NCBI RefSeq assembly: GCF_000410875.1
Contig: NZ_AROI01000004.1
Span: 124,001-188,000, forward strand
From: Halopseudomonas pelagia CL-AP6
GTDB taxonomy: Bacteria; Pseudomonadota; Gammaproteobacteria; Pseudomonadales; Pseudomonadaceae
Reading direction: 5' to 3'
DNA: 64,000 nt
Shown here: positions 1 to 8,974 of the stretch, one piece after another
How the letters are laid out: the number at the start of each line of letters is the position of its first letter
How positions within the stretch are numbered: position 1 is the stretch's first letter
Made by a program: the position numbers and the translations under genes
Notes under the pieces: model-generated
Told to the model about the DNA's origin: nothing
The model's input: the letters and a program-made list of their open reading frames with translations, nothing else
Databases searched by the model: none

Positions 1-600
1 GCCAATCTCGGAATTATCTGCATCACCGAGAATACCCATAGTGATCACAATACCCAGGACCGCAGCAACGATACCAAAAGCGGGCAAACCGTCCGCTACT
101 CGGGTGACAGCGTGGGAGGGCTCATGCAGCTCCTCGGTGAGACTGGAAATCTCCACGTCAAACAAGGCCTCAAGCTCATGCGGCGCCATATTGCCGGTCG
201 ACATGATGCGCAGGTAGTCGCAGATAAACTCGCTCATATGCTTATCTTTGAGAATCGCCGGATATTTGCTGAAAATCGGACTTTCCGCAGGCTCTTCAAT
301 ATCCGCCTCGATCGACATCATGCCTTCACGGCGGCTCTTGTTAAGCACTTCATAGAGCACCCCCAGCACGTCCAGATAAAATGGCTTGCCGAAACGATGG
401 CCAAATATGATCTTCGGCGCACTACCTGCTGCCTTTTTTACCGTAGTCATGGGGTTGGCGACCAGGAAAGCGCCTATCGCCGCACCACCTATAATCAAGA
501 TCTCGAATGGGTGCCAAAGTGCTGCCAACTGCCCCCCCGACAGCATGAAACCGCCCAAAACACTGCAGGTAACAACCAAAAAACCAGCAATTTTCAGCAT
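1..600 (-). CDS. motA: Flagellar motor stator protein MotA (partial, C-terminus beyond the window)
   Basis: Reading the minus strand from the ATG at 600 gives 200 open codons that run off the left edge. The product matches MotA, the inner-membrane stator subunit that with MotB forms the ion channel driving the flagellar rotor. Visible are a first membrane segment at about residues 1-20, a second (FEILIIGGAAIGAFL) at about 32-46, the cytoplasmic loop with NKSRREGMM and CDYLRIMSTGNMAPHELEALFD, and the start of the third membrane segment (GIVAAVLGIVITMG). An AGGGGA ribosome site lies about 13 bases before the ATG. In Pseudomonas motB normally follows, which would lie outside the window. Confidence 0.95.
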   Translation of the reverse strand, partial: MLKIAGFLVVTCSVLGGFMLSGGQLAALWHPFEILIIGGAAIGAFLVANPMTTVKKAAGSAPKIIFGHRFGKPFYLDVLGVLYEVLNKSRREGMMSIEADIEEPAESPIFSKYPAILKDKHMSEFICDYLRIMSTGNMAPHELEALFDVEISSLTEELHEPSHAVTRVADGLPAFGIVAAVLGIVITMGILGDADNSEIG

Positions 601-641
601 AAACCCGTTAAATCCCCTGAGAGTTGAAGTCGCCGCCAAGC

Positions 642-649
642 GAATCGGC
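642..649 (-). promoter_or_regulatory. Possible FliA (sigma-28) -10 element for motA
   Basis: The minus strand reads GCCGATTC here, six of eight bases matching the sigma-28 -10 consensus GCCGATAA, about 42 bases before the motA ATG. The expected TAAA at the usual spacing is poor (ATTA), so this is only a candidate. Motility genes downstream of flagellar regulators often use such a promoter. Confidence 0.3.
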
Positions 650-733
650 CATTGGGCAGCAAAATAATCTTGATCACGTTATAGTCATATCAGCCATGGG
701 CTGTCGATATACTCATTATAAGCCGCATACCTT

Positions 734-2332
734 ATGAGCACAGAAGAAGAACGTAAATTGATAGTACAAGCTGATATCGGCAGCCTTCGGCAAAGCCTGA
801 ACAGCTTTGTGTTGCCGATTGAAAAAAACCAGTGCCTAAGGCTGACCAGCCTACTCGACAATGAACTCATGGGCATCAATGACTTGAGCCGTGAATTGCT
901 GCGGGTACCGGCTGCGGCATTGCAAATATGCCGGGCGGCTGGGGGTATGGCGCGGGCCAAGGATCTCGACATCCTCACGCTCGAGCAGGCCTGCAACATG
1001 CTCGGCACCCTGCGGCTGGCCAAACTCCTGCGCAGCTTGCCCATCGTCGAAAGAGAGCAAATGCCGCTGGCTTATCGACAACTGCTGAGCATCAGTGAAC
1101 ATGCCCTGACCCAGGCCCAGGGTTTGTTTGCCAACAGAATGGCCCGGCTATGGCATGAAGTCTCGCTGGCTAGCCTGCTATTTCTCGCGCCCTGCTGGGT
1201 GCTGATCTACCACCGGCCAGAACTGTTCAAGGTCTGGGACGCAAGGGCTCTAGAGCGAGAAACCGCCGAAGCCGATATCAAGCCCTGGTTGCTGGACAGC
1301 GACCACATCATGAGCCTGACCCAGCAACTGGCCGAAGACTGGTGGTTACCACCCTGGATTCTCCAGGGCTACCGATCACTCAATAGCAGCCGGCGGTTGA
1401 TGGTCAAAGCCATTCACATTGCTCGCGATTCAAGCCACCCCCAACAACAGCAGGCGCTGCTCGATGCCGACCGATCACTGTCACGCTGGCTAACCATGCC
1501 CGCCAATAGCCTGCTGATGGCCAACGGCATCGCTCTGGGCGCCCACCATGACTGGGACGCACGCCATACCGGTCGCTGGCAACAACTGACAGCCCTCTAC
1601 CTTGGCTGCAGCCTGGCGGAGGCGCAAAGCGCCAGTCACATTAATGCCGTGGACAGTGCCCGTAGTCAGTATCAGCATTCTGACCCTGACCTCTGGCTAC
1701 CCGCACAAGCACTGCTATGGCAAACGCGCAGCCGTAAACGCATTCGCCCGGCTACCCCAGTGGCCGATACCCACCAGCTCGAAGCAGGCGACAGCCCTAA
1801 AACGACATCCGGCCGACCGGACCCTGTCCAGTGGCGGCAGCAATGCCTGAAACTGCTTGCGCAGCCCAGCGCGTTCGCTAGCCTACCGCAGCTACTGCAC
1901 TGCGCGCTGGATGCCATGGATCACGGCCTGGGGCTCAAGCAATCCTGGATTGCCTTGTATAATGCCAAGCAAAAGCAGCTAATCATCCGCGCGAGCCGAG
2001 GATTTGACCCCACTCAAGAAGCCACCGACCTCGCGCTGGGTGACTGCCGTAACACCCCATGGGGCCAGTGGCTCAAAACCGACACCCTGCATAATCTGGA
2101 CGCAGCGCGTTTACAGCGCGAGGGTAAAACGATCCCAGACACACTGACGACATTACTCGCAGACCAGCGCGCGCAGTTACTGCCACTGCAGCACCGGGGA
2201 AGCATTATTGGCCTGCTTGGCGCCCAGGGGCTCGAGCTGCAAAAACTGGCTGATGAAAAACAGCGCAAAGCCTTGCTGAAGACGGCAGAATGTATCTACC
2301 GGGCATTGATCAACTTCCAAACTAAAGCCTGA
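734..2332 (+). CDS. HDOD-domain protein with C-terminal GAF-like region
   Basis: A 532-residue cytoplasmic protein without membrane segments. Residues about 10-230 resemble HDOD domains (helical, HD-related signalling modules that usually lack the metal-binding HD pair); the stretch LSRELLRVPAAALQICRAAG then LTLEQACNMLGTLRLAKLL is typical. A Gln/Ser/Pro-rich linker follows, and residues about 390-525 look like a GAF-type sensor fold (LQSWIALYNAKQKQLIIRASRGF and LLPLQHRGSIIGLLGAQG). It is divergent from motA and just upstream of rhdA, the position of PA4955 in P. aeruginosa as I recall. A signalling role near motility is plausible; the ligand is unknown. Confidence 0.7.
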   Translation: MSTEEERKLIVQADIGSLRQSLNSFVLPIEKNQCLRLTSLLDNELMGINDLSRELLRVPAAALQICRAAGGMARAKDLDILTLEQACNMLGTLRLAKLLRSLPIVEREQMPLAYRQLLSISEHALTQAQGLFANRMARLWHEVSLASLLFLAPCWVLIYHRPELFKVWDARALERETAEADIKPWLLDSDHIMSLTQQLAEDWWLPPWILQGYRSLNSSRRLMVKAIHIARDSSHPQQQQALLDADRSLSRWLTMPANSLLMANGIALGAHHDWDARHTGRWQQLTALYLGCSLAEAQSASHINAVDSARSQYQHSDPDLWLPAQALLWQTRSRKRIRPATPVADTHQLEAGDSPKTTSGRPDPVQWRQQCLKLLAQPSAFASLPQLLHCALDAMDHGLGLKQSWIALYNAKQKQLIIRASRGFDPTQEATDLALGDCRNTPWGQWLKTDTLHNLDAARLQREGKTIPDTLTTLLADQRAQLLPLQHRGSIIGLLGAQGLELQKLADEKQRKALLKTAECIYRALINFQTKA

Positions 2333-2365
2333 CAACCTATCGACAAGGCTACCGGAGACCTTTTT

Positions 2366-3187
2366 ATGCCTTCAATTACTTTACCCTTGCTGATCGAGCC
2401 GCAGACCTTGTCAGCCCTGCTCGACTCCGGGAAGCCGTTGAAAAATCTGCGCCTGGTGGACCTATCCAGCCAGGAGCAGTACCTGCAGGCCCACGTGCCG
2501 GGGGCAGTTCACCTTGCACCGTCGCGCACCAGCTCACCTGCACCGCGTCCCGGCCTGCTACCCGAGTTGTCTCAGCTGGAACAGTTATTCGGCGAACTTG
2601 GTCATCATCCAGATCTTCATTATGTAGTTTATGACGATGAAGGGGGTGGCTGGGCAGGCCGCTTTATCTGGATACTAGACAGCATAGGGCATTGTCATTA
2701 CAGCTATCTGAATGGCGGTATCAAGGCTTGGCAGCAGGATGGCTTGAAGATTGAAACCCAGGTGAATCAAGCCACTCCCAGCCTTGTGCGGCTGACCCTG
2801 AACCCTGGCGCGAGTATTGATGCGGATGAATTGAAAAAGAGTCTGGCGCAACCGGATTTTGTTGTCTGGGATGCCCGCTCCCCCGCCGAATATCGCGGTG
2901 AAAAGGTTCTCGCCGAACGCGGCGGGCATATACCCGGTGCAGTCAATTTTGAATGGACTGCGGGCATGGACACGCAACGCGGTTTACGCCTGCGCAACGA
3001 TCTGCGCGAACAGCTTCAGCAGTTAGGGCTCACTCCTGACAAGAACATCGTCACCCACTGCCAGACCCATCATCGCTCAGGCTTTACTTACCTGGCGGCA
3101 AAAATACTCGGCTATCCCCGAATCAGAGCCTACGCCGGCTCCTGGTCCGAATGGGGTAACCTTCCTGACTCTCCGATTGAACATTAA
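2366..3187 (+). CDS. rhdA: Rhodanese / thiosulfate:cyanide sulfurtransferase RhdA
   Basis: 273 residues, two tandem rhodanese domains (about 20-130 inactive and 150-270 active). The catalytic cysteine is C232 in the loop CQTHHRSG, the unusual active-site loop known from Azotobacter and Pseudomonas RhdA rather than the CRxGx[RT] loop of bovine-type enzymes. It moves sulfane sulfur from thiosulfate to cyanide or other thiophilic acceptors in the cytoplasm. Start chosen at the ATG with GGAG eight bases upstream. Only nine bases separate it from psd, so the two are probably cotranscribed, as in P. aeruginosa. Confidence 0.93.
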   Translation: MPSITLPLLIEPQTLSALLDSGKPLKNLRLVDLSSQEQYLQAHVPGAVHLAPSRTSSPAPRPGLLPELSQLEQLFGELGHHPDLHYVVYDDEGGGWAGRFIWILDSIGHCHYSYLNGGIKAWQQDGLKIETQVNQATPSLVRLTLNPGASIDADELKKSLAQPDFVVWDARSPAEYRGEKVLAERGGHIPGAVNFEWTAGMDTQRGLRLRNDLREQLQQLGLTPDKNIVTHCQTHHRSGFTYLAAKILGYPRIRAYAGSWSEWGNLPDSPIEH

Positions 3188-3196
3188 GGACCCTGC

Positions 3197-4048
3197 ATGC
3201 GCGAGCGCCTGTTTGTCATCTCTCAATACCTATTACCCCAACACCTGCTTTCCCGTCTGGCAGGCTGCCTGGCCAATTGCACCTGGGCGTGGGTAAAAAA
3301 TCCCTTTATCGGCTGGTTTATCAAACGCTACGGCGTAGATATGCAAGAAGCTGAGCAGACCGACCCATTGGCCTTTGCCTGCTTCAACGACTTCTTCACG
3401 CGCGCCCTCAAACCGGGCGCGCGACCTCTGGCACCGGAGTTGGACAGCATTCTTTGCCCGGCCGACGGTACCATCAGCCAGCTCGGCAAAATCGAGCATG
3501 GCAGACTATTCCAGGCTAAAGGTCAAAGCTTCAGCGTGCTGGAGCTGCTGGGCGGCAATCCAGAGCATGCGGCCTTGTTCCAAGGCGGCGAGTTTGCGAC
3601 GGTATACCTGTCGCCCAAGGATTACCACAGGGTCCACATGCCCTGCGGCGGCACGCTTACCGATATGGTCTATATTCCGGGAAAACTGTTTTCAGTTAAT
3701 CAGATCACCGCCGAGAACGTGCCCGAACTCTTCGCTCGCAACGAACGGGTGGCCTGCCTGTTCGATACCAACCACGGCCCCATGGCGGTCGTGCTGGTAG
3801 GTGCAATGATCGTTGCGTCAGTGGAAACCGTATGGGCTGGCCTGGTCGCGCCGCCGACCAGGCAGCTCAAGGCTGAACGCTATGGCCAGGCCGCACCCAC
3901 GCTGGAGCGCGGCGCCGAAATGGGCCGGTTCAAGCTCGGTTCAACCGCAATAGTGTTATTTGGGCCGGGCCATGCAGCCTGGGATCCGGCGATGCGCGCA
4001 GGTGCTGCCGTGAGCATGGGCCAGGCGCTGGGCAAACTGACTAACTGA
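3197..4048 (+). CDS. psd: Phosphatidylserine decarboxylase proenzyme
   Basis: 283 residues, the usual length of bacterial membrane-associated type I Psd. It makes phosphatidylethanolamine from phosphatidylserine. The self-cleavage motif LGST lies at 247-250; cleavage between G248 and S249 would give the beta chain and an alpha chain with N-terminal pyruvoyl group. Other family marks are FFTRALKPGARP, CPADGTISQ, and YLSPKDYHRVHMP with the catalytic His. AGGA precedes the ATG. It follows rhdA closely and is convergent with epmA, whose stop is 54 bases away. Confidence 0.96.
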   Translation: MRERLFVISQYLLPQHLLSRLAGCLANCTWAWVKNPFIGWFIKRYGVDMQEAEQTDPLAFACFNDFFTRALKPGARPLAPELDSILCPADGTISQLGKIEHGRLFQAKGQSFSVLELLGGNPEHAALFQGGEFATVYLSPKDYHRVHMPCGGTLTDMVYIPGKLFSVNQITAENVPELFARNERVACLFDTNHGPMAVVLVGAMIVASVETVWAGLVAPPTRQLKAERYGQAAPTLERGAEMGRFKLGSTAIVLFGPGHAAWDPAMRAGAAVSMGQALGKLTN

Positions 4049-4102
4049 CAGGCTTGCGTCAGCGCTTGCGCGCGGACTTTGCGATCGCGCGGAAGCTCTG
4101 GT

Positions 4103-5062
4103 TTATGCGCGATCGAACCCGAACGCAATAACCTGGTCAATGCGCTGCGCACCAACGGCCAACATCACCAGCCGGTCAAGCCCTAACGCGACGCCAGCGC
4201 AGGCTGGTAAACCGGCCTGCAGCGCAGCAACCAGGCGTTCATCTACCGGTAATGCCGGAACCCCCATCGCCAATCGTTGGCACTGATCCGCTTGAAAGCG
4301 GCGCGCCTGCTCCTGCGCATCCGTCAGCTCGAAATAGCCGTTAGCCAGCTCCATGCCTTTGACAAATAGCTCAAAGCGGGCGGCGCTTGGCACACAATCA
4401 TCACCCTCGACTACCTGTGCCAACGCCGCCTGGGAGGCTGGGAAGGCATAAACCAGTGTTGGTTCCTCTAGCGCTGGCTCAATGCAGTGCGAGAACAACA
4501 GGTTAAGCCAGCCATCGCGCGGCAGCTCGCCGACAAATCCACAACGCTGACGACCCTGCTGCGCGAGATCCGCGTCACTGCATTGGTGAACATCCAGCGC
4601 CAAATGCTCGGCAAACAAACGGGAGTAGGTGACCCGCCGGGCATTCGTACACCCCAATACACCGGAGACCAGGGCATCCACCTCGTCCATGAGTTGATGA
4701 TGGTCGAAGTTCAGCCGATACCATTCCAGCATACTGAATTCGGGGTTATGCCGCCCGCCCACCTCACCGTTGCGATAGACCTTGCATAGCTGCCAGATGC
4801 AACCACTACCAGCCGCCAGCAAGCGTTTCATCGGATACTCTGGCGAGGTGTGCAAGTACACCTGGCGGGCGCCCTGCCCGCCATCAGGAGCATAGGTGCA
4901 GGCAAAGGGTTGCAACTGGGGATCACTGACTGCGGCGCTGGACAGACTAGGCGTATCCACTTCAAGCACACCACGCGCAGCAAAAAAACGGCGTACCTGA
5001 TCTATGATCCTGGCGCGCGCGCGTAATGCGTCTATCGACGCTGAGGGCTGCCAATCGTGCAT
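4103..5062 (-). CDS. epmA: EF-P--(R)-beta-lysine ligase EpmA
   Basis: 319 residues with start at the ATG behind GGAGAGCAGG; close to the 325 residues of E. coli EpmA (PoxA/GenX). It is a class II lysyl-tRNA-synthetase paralogue without the anticodon-binding domain. Class II motif 2 is seen in VYRNGEVGGRHNPEFSMLEW and motif 3 in GVALGLDRLVML near the C-terminus. It attaches beta-lysine to K34 of EF-P, which is encoded immediately upstream on the same strand; epmB, which makes the beta-lysine, is divergent from efp. P. aeruginosa uses EarP rhamnosylation instead, so this system marks a different lineage. Confidence 0.94.
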   Translation of the reverse strand: MHDWQPSASIDALRARARIIDQVRRFFAARGVLEVDTPSLSSAAVSDPQLQPFACTYAPDGGQGARQVYLHTSPEYPMKRLLAAGSGCIWQLCKVYRNGEVGGRHNPEFSMLEWYRLNFDHHQLMDEVDALVSGVLGCTNARRVTYSRLFAEHLALDVHQCSDADLAQQGRQRCGFVGELPRDGWLNLLFSHCIEPALEEPTLVYAFPASQAALAQVVEGDDCVPSAARFELFVKGMELANGYFELTDAQEQARRFQADQCQRLAMGVPALPVDERLVAALQAGLPACAGVALGLDRLVMLAVGAQRIDQVIAFGFDRA

Positions 5063-5085
5063 TACCTGCTCTCCGATCAGAAAAG

Positions 5086-5111
5086 AAAACCGGGGCAAGG
5101 CCCCGGTTTTT
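5086..5111 (-). terminator. Rho-independent terminator after efp
   Basis: Inverted repeat AAAACCGGGG / CCCCGGTTTT with a five-base loop, flanked by A and T runs on both sides. It lies between the efp stop and the epmA start, both on the minus strand, so it should end or attenuate efp transcripts before epmA. Confidence 0.8.
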
Positions 5112-5139
5112 CGTCACACGTTCGCTTAGCGCCAGTTGA

Positions 5140-5706
5140 TCACGCGCGACCCACATACTCGGCACTGCGAGTGTCAACCTTCAACACGTCACCGACGTTG
5201 ATGAACAGTGGCACCTTGACCACCGCACCGGTTGCCAGCTTGGCCGGCTTGGTGCCGCCGCCGGACGTGTCGCCACGCACACCGGGATCCGTTTCCACCA
5301 CTTCCAGTTCGACGAAATTGGGCGCGCCCACGGCAATCGGCGCGCCATTAAATAGCGTGACCTGATAAATCACCTGCTCCTTCAGCCAGCTCTTGGCTTC
5401 GGTGATCGCTTTCTCGTCGGCAGCGACTTGCTCGAAGGAGCCGTCCGTGGCCATAAAATGCCAGAACTCACCGTCGGCGTAGAGATACTCCATCTCGCGA
5501 TCCATCACATCCGCGCCTTCCAGGCTATCCCCCGACTTGAAGGTACGCTCGTTAACCCGGCCGGTCCGCAGGTTGCGAACCTTGACCCGATTGAACGCCT
5601 GGCCCTTACCCGGCTTGACGTACTCGTTTTCCAGAATGGAGCAAGGATCGCCATCGAGCATCACCTTGAGACCGGGCTTGAATTCGTTGGTAGAATAATT
5701 GGCCAT
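5140..5706 (-). CDS. efp: Elongation factor P (lysylated type, K34)
   Basis: 188 residues from the ATG at 5706 ([14 protein letters not shown]); longer upstream reading is not supported by the family. EF-P binds between the P and E sites and rescues ribosomes stalled on polyproline. The tip loop reads [10 protein letters not shown] with lysine at position 34, as in E. coli K34, rather than the arginine of the EarP-type EF-P found in P. aeruginosa. The three KOW/OB beta-barrel domains are all present, ending in [10 protein letters not shown]. Flanked by both modifying enzymes, epmA downstream and divergent epmB upstream. Confidence 0.97.
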   Translation of the reverse strand: MANYSTNEFKPGLKVMLDGDPCSILENEYVKPGKGQAFNRVKVRNLRTGRVNERTFKSGDSLEGADVMDREMEYLYADGEFWHFMATDGSFEQVAADEKAITEAKSWLKEQVIYQVTLFNGAPIAVGAPNFVELEVVETDPGVRGDTSGGGTKPAKLATGAVVKVPLFINVGDVLKVDTRSAEYVGRA

Positions 5707-5848
5707 ACACTTCCCACTGACAGTTTGAACGGAAACATCCGATAACGCGCCGAACAGAGGAGTCAGACCGGGAATATCCCCCGGCGACAGCCAGACGTCA
5801 GCGATAACGTCCGACGGATGCCCTGCCACCCAAGCGCGGAAAACGCCA

Positions 5849-6877
5849 ATGATACATGGATCTTTAGCCCCTGTTGAGTCCGACAGCTGGCAAAGTCTGC
5901 TGGCCTCCAGCATAACTGACCCACGCACCTTGCTGGAGCGGCTGAACCTGGACCCAGCCCTGCTCGATCCGGCACTGGCCGCCAGTGCTGAATTCGCCCT
6001 GCGCGTGCCCGAGCCCTATCTCGCTCGTATGCAGCCGGGCAACCCCCACGACCCGTTGTTGCGTCAGGTGCTGCCCGTGGGCGAAGAGTTACTGGCCCAG
6101 CCGGGCTATCAACTTGACCCCCTGGGAGAACAGCACAGTAACGCCCGCCCTGGCATCATTCACAAATATCATGGACGCTTGCTATTGGTTGTCAGCGGCG
6201 GTTGCGCAATCAACTGCCGCTACTGTTTTCGCCGTCACTTCCCCTATGCAGACAATAATCTGAGTACCGAGCAATGGCATCAGGCCCTGGACTACATCCG
6301 CCAGGACCCCAGCCTGAGCGAGGTTATCTACAGTGGCGGCGATCCGCTGGCCGCCAACGACCGGCGGCTGGCCTGGCTGACCCGGGAAATAGCCGCCATT
6401 CCGCACATCAGACGGCTGCGCGTACATACGCGCCTACCTGTTGTGATTCCGCAGCGGGTCACCCCCGAGTTAATAGAAGCCCTGTGCGGCACGCGATTAC
6501 CGGTAACCATGGTATTGCACTGCAATCATGCCAATGAAGTCGACCGGCACCTCGGTTCAGCGGTGCAGCGTCTGCGCGCTGCCGGGATCACGCTATTGAA
6601 TCAGGCAGTACTGCTTAGAGGGGTTAATGATCGACTTGACCAGCAATTGGAGCTCAGCGAAACACTAGGCGATCATGGCATTTTGCCCTATTATCTGCAT
6701 GTACTGGACCATGTGAAAGGAGCTCAGCACTTTCATATAGACGACCGGCAGGCGCAAACCTTGGTCGGTCAAATGCTCGGCCGACTGCCAGGCTTTCTGG
6801 TTCCTCGGCTGGTACGTGAAGTCGCTGGAAGAGCAGGCAAGCTGCCCTTACCGGTAGAGCTGATTGAAATAGAGTGA
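5849..6877 (+). CDS. epmB: EF-P lysine 2,3-aminomutase EpmB (radical SAM)
   Basis: 342 residues, the length of E. coli EpmB (YjeK). The radical-SAM cysteines are C119, C123 and C126 (CAINCRYC), and the PLP-enzyme region with [13 protein letters not shown] and HTRLPVVIP is typical of the 2,3-aminomutase family. It converts (S)-alpha-lysine to (R)-beta-lysine for EpmA. It diverges from efp across a 142-base intergenic region that must hold both promoters. Start at the ATG behind GGAAAA. Confidence 0.95.
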   Translation: MIHGSLAPVESDSWQSLLASSITDPRTLLERLNLDPALLDPALAASAEFALRVPEPYLARMQPGNPHDPLLRQVLPVGEELLAQPGYQLDPLGEQHSNARPGIIHKYHGRLLLVVSGGCAINCRYCFRRHFPYADNNLSTEQWHQALDYIRQDPSLSEVIYSGGDPLAANDRRLAWLTREIAAIPHIRRLRVHTRLPVVIPQRVTPELIEALCGTRLPVTMVLHCNHANEVDRHLGSAVQRLRAAGITLLNQAVLLRGVNDRLDQQLELSETLGDHGILPYYLHVLDHVKGAQHFHIDDRQAQTLVGQMLGRLPGFLVPRLVREVAGRAGKLPLPVELIEIE

Positions 6878-7047
6878 TCTATTCCACACCGGCTGAGGCT
6901 GACCTTTTTGCTATTGAGGGGCCCACCCCTTTTTAGCGCGTGACTGACTTTGCTGCTAAAGTGTTGGTTGTCGCACTCGCGTCCTGAAGAACCCGCTCTC
7001 AACGCATCGGGACTTGACCTGAACCGCTTGTTTTGGATAAGACTGTT

Positions 7048-8844
7048 ATGGATAGCACAACGCAAAAATTGAACTTGCGGATACCTCAACAGACGCTCAA
7101 GTCGCTGAGCTTTGCCGAGGGCAGTGAGAAAGGAATCATCCAATGGCTGGCCAATCTGCCCAAGGCCAACATCGGCGAAACCGCGCGGCAGCTGTATCAA
7201 GGTCTTATCGAAATCAATCAGCTGGAAATACCAGCAGATAAACGTCTTATTATTCTCGAACGCATTCGTCCTGAAGTTCATTACGTTTGCAGCGCGCTAG
7301 CCAAATACTATCTTGGGCAGTCTATTGTCCTGGAAGACAAACCGCGCAAGGTCGCCAATCTTTCCCAGTCGCTGCAGAATCATTTGGCGAACGGATACAA
7401 GATCGTCGTCGCTCAAGAACGCAACATCAAATCGCGCGACCATGCCGCATTGGTTAGCCTGGCCATCCAGCGCGCCATGCGCAGTTTGTGCGGGCCCCTG
7501 CTACGCGCTTTCCAGCTGTACTGCCCGGTCGCCGATGGCGTCTGGCTGGAGCTGCACCAGCTATATCAGCTGGCGCGCAAGCGTAACCTGCACAAGCAGC
7601 CAGTCAACGATAAGGAAAGTCAGGGAGGTCAGCCTCTAAGCATCGAGCAGTGCTATCTCATTGCCCTGTTAATGGGGTCAGCACGCCCTAACCAGATGCG
7701 CCAGAGCGCAATGGGCCGGCTGTTTGCGACGCTCGAAGACTGGTCGCGCATGGCCGTATTGGTTGAGCCGACCGATCCCCGCGCCCTGTTCATTATCAAC
7801 CCCCATATGGACTGCCCACCTCGCTATCGCTCGCTGATTCGCGAGGAAGACCTGTCTGACAGTATGGGCCTGAGCACCCAGAGCCTGGTAGACGGGATCA
7901 AAGAATATATGCTGAACGGCAGCGAAATCCGCGGCAGCCTGAAAGTCCCCGACGGCTTCGGCATTGAATTACTGCAACACGTTAGCCAATCCTGGGGGGA
8001 TTTGGCCGAGCGCACCTTCAACCGGGTGCCTGGCCGGGGTATCCTCAGACTCAGTATCGGCATGAGCGCCACACATTTCCGTATTGCCCAGATACCTTTC
8101 GCTCGCTTTATCGATGCCGACGAAAAAGATATCAATCCGTTCTCCGACGCGGCCCAACGCGAACGTCACAAAGACGGCTGGAATGGCGCCTTCGACGGTG
8201 AGCAGAAGTCTCTGGACTGGAGCCCTGGCAACGTTGAGCAAATTGATTACCACACTTTGCCTGGCGTACCCAATCCGGAAGAAGATGACACCCATTTTCC
8301 GACTTACAGCCTGCCCATCGTCAATCACAGCCCCGGCGGCTTCTGTCTGACCTGGCCGAAGGATGTACCCAAGCAACTGCAGGCGGGAGAACTGCTCGGT
8401 ATTCAGGAAGAAGATGACCATGACTGGAGCCTGGCAGTGGTGCGGTGGATACGCCAGGTGCGCGGCGGCGGCACACAGATGGGTGTTGAACTGGTAGCAC
8501 CCCACTGTACCCCCTGCGCGGTCAAACTGATGCGCAAAACCGAACAACCCAGCACCTATCTTCGCGGGCTGATTTTACCCGAAGTATCAGCCATTGACCG
8601 GCCCGCGACGCTGATCACACCACGCATGCCCTTTCAAGTGAATAGCAAGGTATTGATCCTTCAGGGTCACCGTGAGGTTCGTGCACATCTGACCGATAGA
8701 GTTGCCGCCACCGGCAGTTTTAGCCAGTTCGAATACAAAGTGCTCGAACCCGTGAGCGATCAGCAAGCCAAATCCGAGACGGGTAGCACATCTTTGACCA
8801 GCAGCAGTGACGATGACTTTGACTCGCTCTGGAAGTCGCTGTAA
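7048..8844 (+). CDS. PilZ-like-domain protein upstream of fimX
   Basis: 598 residues from the ATG at 7048 (a TTG five codons earlier is the alternative), without membrane segments. The N-terminal two thirds are alpha-helical and of unknown function. Residues about 410-490 resemble a PilZ domain: the NHSPGGF segment matches the D/NxSxxG half of the c-di-GMP motif, but no clear RxxxR precedes it, so ligand binding is uncertain. The gene sits directly before fimX, as PA4958 does in P. aeruginosa in my recollection, so a role with FimX in c-di-GMP-controlled type IV pili is a reasonable inference. Confidence 0.65.
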   Translation: MDSTTQKLNLRIPQQTLKSLSFAEGSEKGIIQWLANLPKANIGETARQLYQGLIEINQLEIPADKRLIILERIRPEVHYVCSALAKYYLGQSIVLEDKPRKVANLSQSLQNHLANGYKIVVAQERNIKSRDHAALVSLAIQRAMRSLCGPLLRAFQLYCPVADGVWLELHQLYQLARKRNLHKQPVNDKESQGGQPLSIEQCYLIALLMGSARPNQMRQSAMGRLFATLEDWSRMAVLVEPTDPRALFIINPHMDCPPRYRSLIREEDLSDSMGLSTQSLVDGIKEYMLNGSEIRGSLKVPDGFGIELLQHVSQSWGDLAERTFNRVPGRGILRLSIGMSATHFRIAQIPFARFIDADEKDINPFSDAAQRERHKDGWNGAFDGEQKSLDWSPGNVEQIDYHTLPGVPNPEEDDTHFPTYSLPIVNHSPGGFCLTWPKDVPKQLQAGELLGIQEEDDHDWSLAVVRWIRQVRGGGTQMGVELVAPHCTPCAVKLMRKTEQPSTYLRGLILPEVSAIDRPATLITPRMPFQVNSKVLILQGHREVRAHLTDRVAATGSFSQFEYKVLEPVSDQQAKSETGSTSLTSSSDDDFDSLWKSL

Positions 8845-8974
8845 ATTCAGGTCTTTAGGGTTGATCCGAGCAAAACTCAGGATGGCGCAAAGGTGCTGGC
8901 GCCATGCGGCTACTGGGATTATCTTTTTCAAGGCAGATCGCGCTTGCAGGTCTGCCGCATAGACCTGGACGACC

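Noticed and set aside
112..667. Plus-strand reading frames over the motA region
   Set aside because: They lie opposite the clear MotA reading on the minus strand and have no family resemblance or ribosome site.
7969..8547. Minus-strand frame inside the PilZ-like gene
   Set aside because: No motif and no start signal; the plus-strand gene explains the region.
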